A DNA stretch of 64,000 nucleotides, from positions 3,117,131 to 3,181,130 of the forward strand of contig SCFE01000008.1 of NCBI GenBank assembly GCA_004352715.1, written 5' to 3'. Every line of letters starts with the position of its first letter. Positions within the stretch are counted from its first letter, which is position 1. Position numbers and translations under genes: made by a program. Source of the DNA: Hofstenia miamia. Taxonomy: Eukaryota > Xenacoelomorpha > Acoela. Below the pieces are notes generated by a model. The model saw only the letters and a list, made by a program, of their open reading frames with translations, was not told the origin of the DNA and did not search any database. Below are positions 49,901 through 61,138 of the stretch, in pieces.

Positions 49901-52900
49901 GATGTCGGAAATCAACTGAGCAAATTGTAAGAACTGGAAAAAATGTTTAGATTTTAGTTGAACAATGCACCACTTTTAAAAATTATGTATTAAAATATGC
50001 ACTCGATATCACAAAAAATGAAGAATGGTTTTGCTTAAGAGGAGAATGATAAAATTTAAACTCAAACACTTGTTCCAGATCTTTGAAAGTCGCAAAAACT
50101 GCCTTACTGTCGACGAGAAGCTGATCAAAATCTCGGAGAAGTTCCTCAATTCTTTTGCATACAAGTATCACACGGCCTTTAAAGATTATTTCTAAAATCA
50201 GAATGTGGAACCTACATTTTGTACTGGAGTAACAATAGCTACCATCGACGTGCAATGAAAATGGTATATTCTTGAAATCTACCAAAATTGACGAGAGCTC
50301 GCATCCACAACTAGTAGGTGCTACCTTGCAAAGGTTTCAGACATTGACTTTGATATTAATAATTATTTGTAGTGGCGAATGTGGTTAATAAGTAGAGACT
50401 AGAGAGTGACATCGGGTACCCGATTTTGGGTTTCGGATCGGGTATCAAATTAGATTCATTAATCAAAAAGTTACAAATGTTAATTACTAATCGATGTGAG
50501 AAAGATTCAAAACATTAAAGAACACGAATGAATGGCTATGTTTATCTTATTTGAAAATAACTGATGTTAAGCATCATTTGATAAGAGAGATCCAAGATTA
50601 AAATATCAAAGTATATGTTTCGAACTGGCTTCGAGTAGTAAATTTTCGAGTCGGCACCGGGTTCGGGTAGTAAATATTCCTATCGGGTCTGGTTAGCGTA
50701 TATGCTAATCTCATATTATCACTCTCGATTAGAGACCCAACGGTAATTTGTAGTTAGATAAATGATAACGAAAATTTTATATAGACAATTTACCTGAGCG
50801 CATTTTTAATAAGTTCAGGAATAATGTAATCCAGTGGCATCTGAATGTAAGGAAACATCGCATTCACATGGCCATTGATGTTTATCTGAGGAGAAACACC
50901 ATAGTTGAATTCACAGAGGCGTCTAAATACGAAGTACTCCCATTGAATGCAATCTCATATCGACACGGCAACTCGCATGTTTTCAGTAATGAATGACAAT
51001 GACATTTCAAAATAAAGCAATTAAATAAGATCGAGAATTCACTTGTATTGCTTTATTCGGGAATATTTGAAACAATGAATTTTGCAAAAGTGCATTACAT
51101 AAATAAATGAAAATTCTTAAATATAAACGACTTACCATCTACCTACAGTGAATGAATGTTACTAAGCAATTAACAAATATGGAAATGTATATTTAATGTG
51201 TCACCTTTAAAATAACGCATTTGAAATTTAATCAAATTGGAAAGACATACGGAAATCGATTTTACTGATATTGATAAAATAGGTAATGTATTTCCCACAA
51301 ATTTATTGATAAAAGTTTAGACATCGGATGTTCCACTAAAGCACTATACATATCTACTTACAATCTGTACATACACACTGTTTATCTGCCTGTAACATTG
51401 TGAAAAAAAACTATTTGGTACTTCAGAGTAATGGGGTCAAAAAAAGCAATCACCATGATGGTGGACTTGCAAAGACTTTTATTTTCAGGAATATATAATT
51501 AATAACAGCAGATTTGGTTTTTATATTTATCTTTAATGACACTTAAATTAAGGCAAGTTACCTGCAGGTATCTGAACATCGTTGAATAAATGACGCTAAG
51601 GGAAACTGTGGATTTATGATACCAATGAGGTTGGGCTAGAATAAAAGATACTAAATGTCACAACAACGATATACCTCACCTGACTTTCGTAGATTGCAAT
51701 GTGATGCGTAGCCAGCATACGAATGCCCAACCGACTTGTCAACATTTTATCCAAAAACTTTTTTATATCATCTGATGACTAAAAATGAGTGCTTAATGAC
51801 ATTCAAATAATACTTGGATTGACACAAAGAAACCTTCTAAGAAACTTGACCTCAAAACAGCAGCGTGCACTGTAATTGAAGGCATTTAGCCGCGCACATG
51901 TGATACAAAGTTTAATAAAAGTATACATTAATTTATTCGTTTCTTGAATAGAAGAAGTGTTTTCAGATAAAAATTGAGAAAGTAAAAGAGTTCCAAGCAA
52001 TCCTCTCTAAACGCTTGTCATAAAAACAGAACAAAGAAAACTTTCTATAAAGACAAGGAACTTCGGGAGTTTATTTACGACAGCGTTCTGAATAATTAAC
52101 TATATGCATTTTGATAAATCACAAAAGAAATTAATTGTCGAGTAAATTATTCTGGCAGTTTTATAATCACTTTGATAAACGCAAAATCTATCAAATTGCC
52201 TCTTAATGTGATTGTGATATTTAGGAATTATAACTTTGCATCACATGTGAAAGGAACGTATTTTACATCAATATATTAATATCAATAAAATGCAAGTGAA
52301 ATTCTTTAAATTTTTGGCTCATACATTATTTATCACATAATAATTCATTACTTGACTATATACGCCATTTCCTAAAAATGTTTATTAATAAAGCAAAGTA
52401 CATTCATATTTGATGTGTACCTCAAAGAAAATCAAATATACATTATTGACTTACTATATCATCTTATAACGTTTTACTCTACAGGAAACAATTGAGATCA
52501 ATATATAAGCGGGGTTTGTACAAGAGAGTAACATCAGGTGCCCGATCAAACCCAACCTGATTTGAGGTTGGGTATGACATTGTCGGGTCAGGTAAGATTG
52601 GATTTGGATGGCAAAGCTTAGATTGAATGGTCAAAAAGTTACTGATCTTAATTACCACTTGCTTTAAGATAGATCCAAGACTACCAATGAATTACTGTTT
52701 ACCTTATTAGAAAATGATTGATGTTCATCATCATTTAATTAAAGACATCAATACCGTTAAACATTTTGAGTCGGGTAGGGCAGTGAATGTTCAGGCCAGT
52801 CGGATGGGGCTAGAGTGGTAAATGTTCCGTTCAGGTTCAGGTCTATGCCTATCTCATAATTTCACTATTTAGTTTTTACATATTAAGTTTTTCGTTTAAT

Positions 52901-55900
52901 TTAAGATAAAGCATGTACACTAAAGTGTCTAGAACTCTCTTTGAATCCCAATGCTAACAAATTGATAACGTCTTGATGATCATCAAGAAGCTGTTTGACA
53001 AGGTCGGTGAAACGATCAACTCTCTCCATATTGTGAATGTAAGGAAAATTTTTCAGAGTGTGAAATGAACGAATGTAGAGAGAGTGCACATCCAATAAAG
53101 TTTGGTTACATCCAACTATGAACGGAAGGGTTCTGAATGCAGCTATACGATGAGCCACTCTCACAGGAAGTTCTTTATGTAAATAAACTGCACTTTTCTA
53201 AAATAATACGTAATAAAGTACAATAACTTGTATTAAATAAACATGCGAACTAATGGCATACACATGTAGGCAGTCACTAAAAAAAGATAGCCTAGAAGTT
53301 GTCACATAAGTCAGAAGCCTTCGTCACAATGCATATTTATTGTTCGAAATCTAACCTGTGCAATTAAACCAAACAACTTAATTATTTAGGTTAGAGAAAT
53401 CTTGTTAGCCACGCTATGGGTGTGTAAGAAAAAATTCATTCAATTTGCTAAAAAGTGTGTTTTCTGTGCGGATCACTGTCTTTGGATGTATAATTACGTG
53501 ACATGAGAGGTAATAGACACTATCTCTGTGTGACAAATGCTAGACAAACATTGCAAGTCGCTTATTCACTACGGATTTATGGCATTAGTGATTTTTTTGC
53601 AAAAATTCGAGAACTTTCGTTACAATTTAGAAGTTTTGAATAATTTTACGAAACACAAATAAAAACATTCTATAATAAAAAAATAATGAAAACAGAAAGA
53701 GCATGCCAGTTGATAGAATGTGACATCATTGAAAATTATAGTCAATAAATGCATTATAATTGATTCTACTCTATCTTTGTTTAATCCAATGTGCTATAGA
53801 GAATTATACACCAGAATTTATAGACCGACAAAGGTAAATTTTGATTTGCGTATATACAGCTGTAATATCGCTTCAGATTTAAACATCATGCAGGAAAGCG
53901 CATACTTTAAAATGTGAAAGCCAGCAAATTAACGAGAAATATGCAGCAGCATAAATTATCAAAAGCGGAAGCTCCCATGATGAGGAGGTTATCCTACAAA
54001 TCGAGCTCAGATCTTCCAATGAACTAAAGAAAAGACTTCAATGGAAATTACATTATTCTTATAGAAGAAATTCGAACACATTTGATAAAATTTCAAAGAC
54101 GGAAGAGGGAGAGCAGGCCAATTATGATGAATGTCATTTGCAATTCCATGTAAATAATAAAAATAGTTTCCTTGTTAGCCAACAAAGCACTGATTTTTGT
54201 GCACATTTGTCGAAAACGTAACTTTCGATCACAGTCTGGAATTATTCGCAAAATGTCTAGGGATTTCATAGTTACTCTTTATGCTTAGCCGCATACTTAT
54301 TGTAGTTGCGCTGTATTATGCGAAAAGTGAAAATTGTTGGATTTACGTTGGCTACAAACTGCGGGATAAACGTATGGAGACAACTCAATTAAGGATCACA
54401 TGTGATGTGCATTATGCTGCGTTGATTATTCCGCTTCTAATGTTACCCTTGGAGTTAAAAAAACATGAAAAACACTTTGAATTTACGGTAGCATGTTAGT
54501 CAAATTTCACTTTATGAATTAGGGATAATACTACAAATCCGTTATATTCTGGGATTAACAAAGTATTTCTAAAGGCCAATATTCCTATGAAAAAACTAGA
54601 AAACAACGCATTCACAAAATTTCTGGAAAAGAGCTTTGGCAGAATATTTCCAAACGAATGGACTACTCAAAAAAAGAATTAGATGATAATGGAATCAGAG
54701 GATATCATAAGACGAGCTACATCATCGGTGAGCAGCAAACGCTTACGTGCCCTAGTGATCGAGGCAACAGACTCATGTGGTGGGCAGCCTTGATTCCCTT
54801 GGCATTAAAAAAGACTGAAAAATGGACCCAATTTTTGCGTATTAACCTATAATTATTCCGAACATCTTTACAGCGATAAAGAAAGTGACAAAAATGAAGG
54901 TCGTTATAAACGCGGTCCACTGCTCACCTTGAGATTTTATTTAATTTGCCTGATTTTAATTTGACCCAAATAACAGAGAATGAATTTAAAACTGTACATT
55001 TTTTAAAGTATAGAAAAACATTACCTGAACAGATTCATCACGATTTGAGTGTGGATTTTGCGCTGAAAACATCATACTGCTTGGCGTAAGACGAACAGAC
55101 TTCTAAATATATACTTTACAAATAAACAATTGCAAAATGGTTCATTACGTCCCGTGTAGTAACATTGCGAAAAACAATTTTCTAGTTCATGCTTACAATT
55201 CACATATATCAGGAACGTTAGAAAGGGAGTGTGGGGCGCATGCCATTCATACATTTTATCTAAGGCAGGCCTGAAAATGCACAAAACTCAAGGTTTATTT
55301 AAGAACCTATATCTCCCATAATTATACACTTTAGTCTAATCTACACGTATTCGCTTGAATTCAAAACAACATTTTTTATGGAGCCTCAATCTTATATTTT
55401 TTTTGGCAACGGCTCTGAAATAAATACAACACGGTGACTGTTAAATCATGGTTAGAAATATTTTAGAAATCTGGAAAATAATTCAATGAATTTCAATGAA
55501 TTTTCTGACGCAATTCACAGCTCTTCATTTCTTAGTAGTGACACCCACACTGCGTTTGAGATCAACTCAAACATGTCCGATTCCAAGGAGATCAGGAACA
55601 GAGCACGGCCAATCTGTCAACACAACAATAAAATGCTCTTAAAATTACTCTTACAGTGTTTCTACTCGCTACAAAATGTCGTTTTTACCTCGGAGGCGAG
55701 AGGTCTGAAGACAAAATTAACATAAAAAATCTTTCCAGATGGTCAGTATAACTTTTGTTTGACAGAAATTTGAAAAAATGGCAACTCTACACTATTGGAT
55801 CTTCTGAAGAACGTTTGCAATGGTGAGTCGATTACTACTCCAAAAGGAAATTGCATTAATTATGACTATTGAATAATAATAAGTTTCGTTAGAAATGATT

Positions 55901-58900
55901 TTCAAAGTTAATCGACCATGCAAACAAAATCTGACGACTGGCCGTGAAGAAACGTAATTTCGAGTGAAACATTCGGCGAAAAACGACGAAAATTATTGGA
56001 GGGAGTGGGCGAGATCTGAGTGAGAAATATTTTTTAACGCCGTCAACAAAAGTAAGAATATTTGTGATCCAGGTCAAAATTCGTGCAAAATTGCATATGT
56101 CCGTGTCTAAAACAAATCCTCTTCTTAATAAAGGAACTGTTTTTGTTAATAAATTTTTGAGATTACTTGTTTTTTTTATTAAAATTAAACATTTTTGCTT
56201 TGTGTTTAGACGCTTCCTCTCGCCTTGTCCCATATTTACATGAATGCCATTCGGCTTTCAGCTGCTGAACAACTAATCCGCATACAACGTTAGATAACCG
56301 TATACTTACCAGAAGTTACCATCAAATATACAGCTGCTGAAATCTTAGCTTACATAACATAAACTAGAATTGGAAACAAATCAACTTAAAAAAGCTTGCA
56401 ACTTTTGAAGCATGTTTTCATCAAAAATGCAAACCTATCAGTTTTTACACTATTGAGGTTGTTCTGATGATTGCTTTCTACTTTATTCCACGGTACTAAA
56501 GATTTGTTTGATGGCAGCTGAGCTTACATTAAAGTACCAAAAACTAAAACTAACCAAATGATTCGCCGAAAACCATTCATAACCTTAACCAATTAGAAGG
56601 TCGACAGTTCCTGCTGCTTTGACAATCGTCTCCCAGATCAGTGCCTATTTCGACTCTCAATGGCAGAAAACACTGTCTCGATCTAGTCGGTTTCTTAAGG
56701 TGGGAACCCCTAATCAAGCCATTTTTTAAACTATTGCTTAATAAGTTTGCTTATGTCATAGTTAGATAGGTCTTCATCTAAGATAAATTTTGATGTAACA
56801 TGACATGACCTCTAACCATTTTGCGCAAAAATGATAAGAGAAAACCGCTATTTTCAAAAAATATCAACAAAATGTGTGCACTTGAATCCATAAACTTTCC
56901 TCTACTTCCTGAACTAGGATCTAAGTAAAATAATGTTTGGTTATATATTTATTGTCATTATTACTAGTTGCTATTATTCTTTCGCAAAAATGTTCTATTT
57001 CTTGTGTCATTGACCTTCACTGTGATCTTGGATATATAGTGAACCGGGGTGAGTCTGACACGGGGCGAGTCGGACAGTGTGTTGGAATTCAATTAAATGC
57101 GAATTCCAGCGTATCGCGCAGCGCGTTGCAGAATCTTAATGCGACAAACTTTTAAGCCAATCAGAGGCCTTCAAAACGATACGAATTTTAACTCCATCAC
57201 TTTTATAGCGCTGTCGCTAATTTACGTTGCGTAGTCTGTGATTAACGTTAACCACAAGCAGTTTTACGTGCACGCAGGCAATTCTGTCAGAGTAAGGTAT
57301 GTACATCTATACTTTTATGACTTTATAGTTCCAAATCAACCAATTGAAATATAAATTGACTGGCAGTTCGTCAACTTCACTTCATCAACAATTTTTCGTG
57401 ACATTTCTTGCCCGGTTTTGAGTGGGGGCGAGTCGGATGTTTTTTTAAAGTTATTAAAAAATGAGTTTTATTATTTTTCAAAGTAAACCTTCAAATAAAT
57501 ATTGTGTTTAGATGGTTCGCAGCTATAAACGGAAGTCAAATAGAGCATCATACGACTTCGGCAAGCTGTCCTTGATGTAAAAACTGATAAAATACGGAAC
57601 TCTGATGCCGTCAAGGAATATGGTATCCCACGTACAACGTTGCTACGACATATTCAGTGCCCAAACCTCAAAAGTAACGGTGTCAAGGAAAGAATCCTAT
57701 ACATGGCGAAAAGAGGTTTTCCTCTAACAATTCTTGAATTGAGAAAAAGAGTATATGAATTCGCGTGCAAATTATGGCGTAGAAAGAAGCTTGCAAGGCC
57801 AGTTCCAGAAGGGTGGAGGCAATTGGAATGTGCTAGTGAAGACTGGTGGGCATCTTTTAAAAGCCTTCACAGTGACATTTCGCTGAGAATAGTAGAGAAC
57901 ATCTCTCAATAAAAAGAGGATCGAAAGTTTCTACGCAGAGGCAAATGAGTTATACGATCTGCATGGCTACCATGACAGTCCAATCACCGTGTACAATTGT
58001 GATGAAACTGGACTTTCGACAGTTCCGTCAAAAGGGAAAAAAGTTGTCGCNGTCGCTAATTTACGTTGCGTAGTCTGTGATTAGCGTTTTACGTGCACGC
58101 AGGCCATTCTGTCAGAGTAAGGTATGTACATCTATACTTTTATGACTTTATAGTTCCAAAACAACCAATTGAAATATAAATTGACTGGCAGTTCGTCAAC
58201 TTCACTTCATCAACAATTTTTCGTGACATTTCTTGCCCGGTTTTGAGTGGGGGCGAGTCGGATATTTTTTTAAAGTTATTAAAAAATGAGTTTTATTATT
58301 TTTCAAAGTAAACCTTCAAATAAATATTGTGTTTAGATGGTTCGCAGCTATAAACGGAAGTCAAATAGAGCATCATACGACCCGGAGCTACTTCGGCAAG
58401 CTGTCCTGGATATAAAAACTGATAAAATACGGATCTCTGATGCCGTCAAAGAATATCGTATCCCACGTACAACGATGCTACTCCTCGCATCTTCAATATG
58501 ATGTTCTAGATTATTGCGTAAAAGAACAAATCGAGCTTCTTTGTTTGCCTCCACATGTGAGTCATCGGCTTCAGCCTCTTGACACGAACTTCAATGGCCC
58601 ACTGAAGAAAGTTTGGTCAAAAAATGTGGCCGAATTTTTAAAGAACGAGGAAAGGTTGGTACTCACAAAGTACCAGTTCGGCAAAGTATTTTCACCTGTG
58701 TGGGCCGAGGTCACCAAAAATCAGGCGCATATCCTTAGTGCGTTTCAGCATTGTGGTCTTTATCCTTTGGGAAACCCGTGTTTGCCAGTTTTGCTAGCAG
58801 AAAACTATTCTGATACTCTATCCACGACTCAAAGCCATTCAACCGAAGCCATAGAGGAAGTTGTCGCAAGAGCCATGATGCCNTTAAGCCAATCAGAGGG

Positions 58901-60873
58901 TTTCAAAACGATACGAATTTTAACTCCATCACTTTTAAAGCGCCGTCACTAATTTACGTTGCGTAGTCCGTGATTAGCGTTAACCACAAGCAGTTTTACG
59001 TGCACGGAGGCCATTCTGTAAGAGTAAGGTATGTACATCTACACTTTTATGAGTTTATATTTCCAAAACAACCAATTGAAATATAAATTGACTGGCAAAC
59101 TATTCTGATACTCTATCCACGACTCAAAGCCATTCAACCGAAGCCATAGAGGAAGTAGTCGCAATTAGAGTCATGATGCCATCTCCAAAGAAGATGAAAA
59201 ATCCGACTCACGAAGCACCTCATGTCGCATCAGTCACTTCGCCAGCGTTCATGGAGACAAGAAAGAGTAAGAAACGGCCCGCATCTGCTGGAAATAGTGC
59301 AAAGACAACCAAAGGGAAGCACAAAAGGCGGTTGGAAACTAATAATCAAGAAAATCAACCGCCCAATATTGAAAATTTCTGTGCAATTTGCGGCGATGAG
59401 TATGGAGGTAAGAGACACGAAGATTTCTATCGATGCAGCTTTTGCAGTGTCTACGTGTGCGAAAACTGCTTTGGAATTGATTATGTGCAGACTGTACCAA
59501 TAATTCATGAAAAATAAAGGATTTTGTATGTTACATGTTTTTGTCCAACTCGCCCCGGTCCTGTCCGACTCGCCCCAGGGGTGTGACGGAGTACAACTGA
59601 GAAAAAACACCCTTAAGTTATGTTTTGGCATACAAACTTTATTACTGCCTTTTGGGCTGATAATAGGTGTATATTACCTGAACACTTTGGAAATTCCAAA
59701 TATATAGGTATTAGAGGAAATTTAATTTCGCAAGAAACCTGTCCGACTCGCTTCGGTTTACCCTAATTATTTTGCTTAGATCCTAATTCAGGACCTAGGT
59801 ATTACATCTGGAAACATACCTTGAAAAAACTAACCTAATCCATTGGAAATCTTTAGAGTAATTATTTTTTGAAACTTTCAAAATTCGAAAAACTATATTT
59901 GAGAAAATCGCATTTTTATAAAAGGATATCAACTACTACAAACACTTCGGGGTTGGTTTTTCTGGCATCTATTTGAGAGGTAATGAATGAAAAAACAAAA
60001 GGTAACTTTGTAGCTATTCAAAATTTATTGACTGACTTCCAAAACTCAATTTTTTCACTAAAATCAATTATATTAAGAAAAGAGATACATTACCAATATA
60101 TCTATGTCCAAATCTGAATTTTCATATTTTTTTAAATTGAACTATTAGGTGGTTCCACTTTAGTACATGTAAAATGTAAAACCGTACATTACTATTTACA
60201 AGTCAAACATACACATTTTCCAAATTAAAAGGGGAAATTATACTTAAAACAAATGGGCTGTTTAAAACACTTTAAAACACCTCGGCTGTTTTACATTACC
60301 AACCCTGACATAAACGCTAAATTTATAAAACTCAAATGACTAAATATAATAAATACTATATATACTAAATATATATAACGCATTAATTTCAAATTCAAAG
60401 GATAAGCGATCACAAAGGCGTTGTTTATTTATATAAAATTACTACGCAATAAAATCTACGTTATTAAAATAGCACGTTCAATAAACACCACGGACATGCT
60501 TTCTCAATGACTAAACGAAATAAGCTACAGAAATACAACACAAATAGCTATTTATTTCGTAATTAATAGCGTAGGTTTCAAGACGTTTATAATAAAGTAT
60601 ACACTATTTGAGGAAAACCACAAAAACAGATGGGACACATCTTGCCATATTATTCAACAAATCCACTGCCGAGATAACAACCGAATAATTCAGTTTAAAA
60701 TAAAAAATATGAACTTAGAAAAATCATTGCGAAAAAAAACCCGATACAAAAAAATGTCGATTGCGATCAGACTTCAAACTCCATATCTAAGTTCTATATA
60801 ATTCTTAAAGAGAAACGCAGAATTTAATACGAGAATGAAAGATATTGTTATCAAAATTAAATAATGACACATA

Positions 60874-60934
<61 letters not shown>

Positions 60935-61138
60935 TATTTAAATTGGAGAAAATACCTGATCTGCTGCTTGGTCAATGCTTGTTTGGTTGAAGAAAAACCC
61001 CAGATTATTTGCCGTGTGTTCCGAATACTGCTTAGCAGTCTGGGAAGCATCACTGGATAGACAGCGGACGAAAGATGCCAAAGCCTTCATGGCATTATAG
61101 TTAACCGGAACTAATTTCCAGTGTGATTTCTTTAGCAT
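46757..61138 (-). CDS. BCKDK: Branched-chain alpha-ketoacid dehydrogenase kinase, nine exons, complete
   Basis: Exons 61138-60956, 55102-55025, 53197-52919, 51778-51680, 51635-51562, 50922-50794, 49194-49096, 48709-48551 and 46901-46757 join in phase at GT-AG sites into 414 residues, the usual family length. The enzyme phosphorylates the E1-alpha subunit of the branched-chain ketoacid dehydrogenase complex in the mitochondrial matrix and so slows Leu/Ile/Val breakdown. Residues 1-35 ([11 protein letters not shown]..., with RCLSS) are a basic presequence. [11 protein letters not shown] and [20 protein letters not shown] mark the N-terminal helical domain. The GHKL ATPase motifs are intact: N-box [11 protein letters not shown]1 SDRGGGI and G2 [17 protein letters not shown] rather than PDK is indicated by [16 protein letters not shown] and the C-terminal [11 protein letters not shown]. 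Introns carry pogo, hAT-like and MITE insertions. Confidence 0.95.
48551..48709 (-). CDS. BCKDK: BCKDK exon 8 (G1 box)
   Basis: Encodes [20 protein letters not shown], the Mg-ATP-binding DxGxG motif, and a divergent acidic ATP-lid loop ([14 protein letters not shown]), ending at TTCGG|GTAATC. Intron 7 is 48710-49095. Confidence 0.95.
49096..49194 (-). CDS. BCKDK: BCKDK exon 7
   Basis: Encodes [20 protein letters not shown] and [12 protein letters not shown], the strand region between N-box and G1 box. Split arginine codons join it to both neighbours. Confidence 0.95.
50401..50727. mobile_element. MITE copy 2, in BCKDK intron 6
   Basis: Begins AGAGAGTGACATCGGGTACC and ends TATTATCACTCTC. It contains the perfect 12-bp palindrome TCGGGTACCCGA (50412-50423) and CGGGTTCGGGT-like runs near the far end. 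Interior motifs (CAAAAAGTTAC, GATCCAAGATTA, TGATGTTAAGCATCATTT) recur in copy 3. Confidence 0.75.
50794..50922 (-). CDS. BCKDK: BCKDK exon 6 (N-box)
   Basis: Encodes [19 protein letters not shown] and [20 protein letters not shown]; the N-box Glu, Lys and Asn are present. Intron 6 (49195-50793) carries MITE copy 2. Confidence 0.95.
51562..51635 (-). CDS. BCKDK: BCKDK exon 5
   Basis: A 74-bp exon encoding [20 protein letters not shown] followed by SDTC, ending CAG|GTAACT in phase 2. It follows a 44-nt intron (51636-51679). Confidence 0.9.
51680..51778 (-). CDS. BCKDK: BCKDK exon 4
   Basis: Encodes [20 protein letters not shown] and [13 protein letters not shown], the SRxGIRMLxxHH segment typical of mitochondrial kinases. 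Donor CAG|GTGAGG. Confidence 0.95.
52523..52870. mobile_element. MITE copy 3, in BCKDK intron 3
   Basis: Begins AGAGAGTAACATCAGGTGCC and ends ATAATTTCACTATTT. It shares CAAAAAGTTACTGAT, AGATCCAAGACTA and GATGTTCATCATCATTT with copy 2. It is non-coding and diverged. Confidence 0.7.
52919..53197 (-). CDS. BCKDK: BCKDK exon 3
   Basis: 93 codons including [31 protein letters not shown] and [20 protein letters not shown], the four-helix bundle region. The donor AGT|GTACAT is weaker than the others but the phase and alignment fit. Intron 3 (51779-52918) carries MITE copy 3. Confidence 0.95.
54490..54800 (+). pseudogene. hAT / CGGBP1-like transposase fragment, in BCKDK intron 2
   Basis: With frame changes the plus strand reads [20 protein letters not shown] then [20 protein letters not shown] and finally [13 protein letters not shown]. 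This matches the start of the hAT catalytic region in CGGBP1-like and related transposases (AF..ANIP..KL.NP.FR.FLEKY....IP..STLRK; ...I.ID.TTD..G). The first catalytic Asp region survives as EATD. It is short, shifted and stop-containing, so dead. Confidence 0.55.
55025..55102 (-). CDS. BCKDK: BCKDK exon 2
   Basis: 26 codons, [20 protein letters not shown] then RDESVQ, between TTTAG and CAG|GTAATG. Intron 2 is 53198-55024. Confidence 0.95.
55486..56300. other. Intron 1 stretch with unassigned open frames
   Basis: Frames at 55486-55725 (plus) and 56233-55889 (minus) show no family motif. Locally less AT-rich, so possibly a repeat relic. Confidence 0.25.
57512..58050 (+). pseudogene. Pogo transposase, segment A (HTH and first catalytic region)
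   Basis: ATG 57512 starts [15 protein letters not shown], a Psq-type helix-turn-helix. A 10-bp deletion compared with segment B breaks the frame at once. Reading on: [37 protein letters not shown], a CENPB-like second HTH, and [20 protein letters not shown] with the first catalytic Asp. Confidence 0.8.
58337..58882 (+). pseudogene. Pogo transposase, segment B (HTH fused to DDE C-terminal part)
   Basis: ATG 58337 gives [20 protein letters not shown], an intact first HTH. Within PRTTMLL an internal deletion jumps to the DDE end: [20 protein letters not shown] and [11 protein letters not shown], with the third catalytic Asp in QPLD, then [15 protein letters not shown]. The middle of the catalytic domain is missing, so it is inactive. 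Confidence 0.8.
59097..59517 (+). pseudogene. Pogo transposase, segment C (C-terminal cysteine-rich domain)
   Basis: 5' UTR sequence is joined directly to the codons from [18 protein letters not shown]; the open part continues to TAA at 59517. The tail is basic ([20 protein letters not shown]) and then cysteine-rich: [28 protein letters not shown], a likely zinc-binding domain seen at the end of some pogo-type transposases. Confidence 0.75.
59793..60870. other. BCKDK intron 1, no feature recognised
   Basis: AT-rich sequence between the pogo insertion and the (AAT)n tract. Confidence 0.35.
60871..60934. repeat. (AAT)n microsatellite next to the BCKDK intron 1 donor
   Basis: About 20 AAT units ending ~20 bp from the intron 1 donor site at 60955. 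Confidence 0.95.
60956..61138 (-). CDS. BCKDK: BCKDK exon 1 (mitochondrial presequence)
   Basis: ATG at 61138 is the first in frame. The exon encodes a Lys/Arg/Ser-rich targeting sequence and [18 protein letters not shown], and ends CAG|GTATTT. Intron 1 begins with an (AAT)n run only ~20 bp after the donor. Confidence 0.9.

Larger units (their letters stand above)
57039..59763 (+). mobile_element. Pogo-family DNA transposon, mosaic of three partial copies
   Basis: The left end GTGAACCGGGGTGAGTCTGA and the right end, inverted as GGGTAAACCGAAGCGAGTCG, are similar terminal repeats flanked by TA (57037-57038 and 59764-59765), as expected for Tc1/mariner-pogo elements. The interior repeats itself: the segment from the GTCGCTAATTTACG block through the start of the transposase occurs at about 57215-57640 and 58052-58480, and its first part again at 58884-59096. 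The repeats meet at single Ns (58051 and 58883). The motif GGGCGAGTCGGAC recurs at 57062, 57427, 58252 and, inverted, at 59540-59575. It lies in intron 1 of BCKDK on the opposite strand. Confidence 0.85.
56908..59792. repeat. 27-bp inverted repeat flanking the pogo element
   Basis: 56908-56934 and 59766-59792 are inverted copies with 25 of 27 matches (arm ATTATTTTACTTAGATCCTA and onward). The left arm ends 104 bp before the pogo end, and the right arm starts directly after the TA duplication. This suggests the pogo element landed in a palindromic repeat. Confidence 0.7.

Noticed and set aside
52901-52918. Reading through the BCKDK exon 3 end (VHALS)
   Set aside because: Stopping at AGT|GTACAT keeps phase with exon 4 and matches the family alignment; read-through ends in a stop.
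59230-59631. 133-codon minus-strand frame over the pogo C terminus
   Set aside because: Antisense shadow of the cysteine-rich pogo tail.
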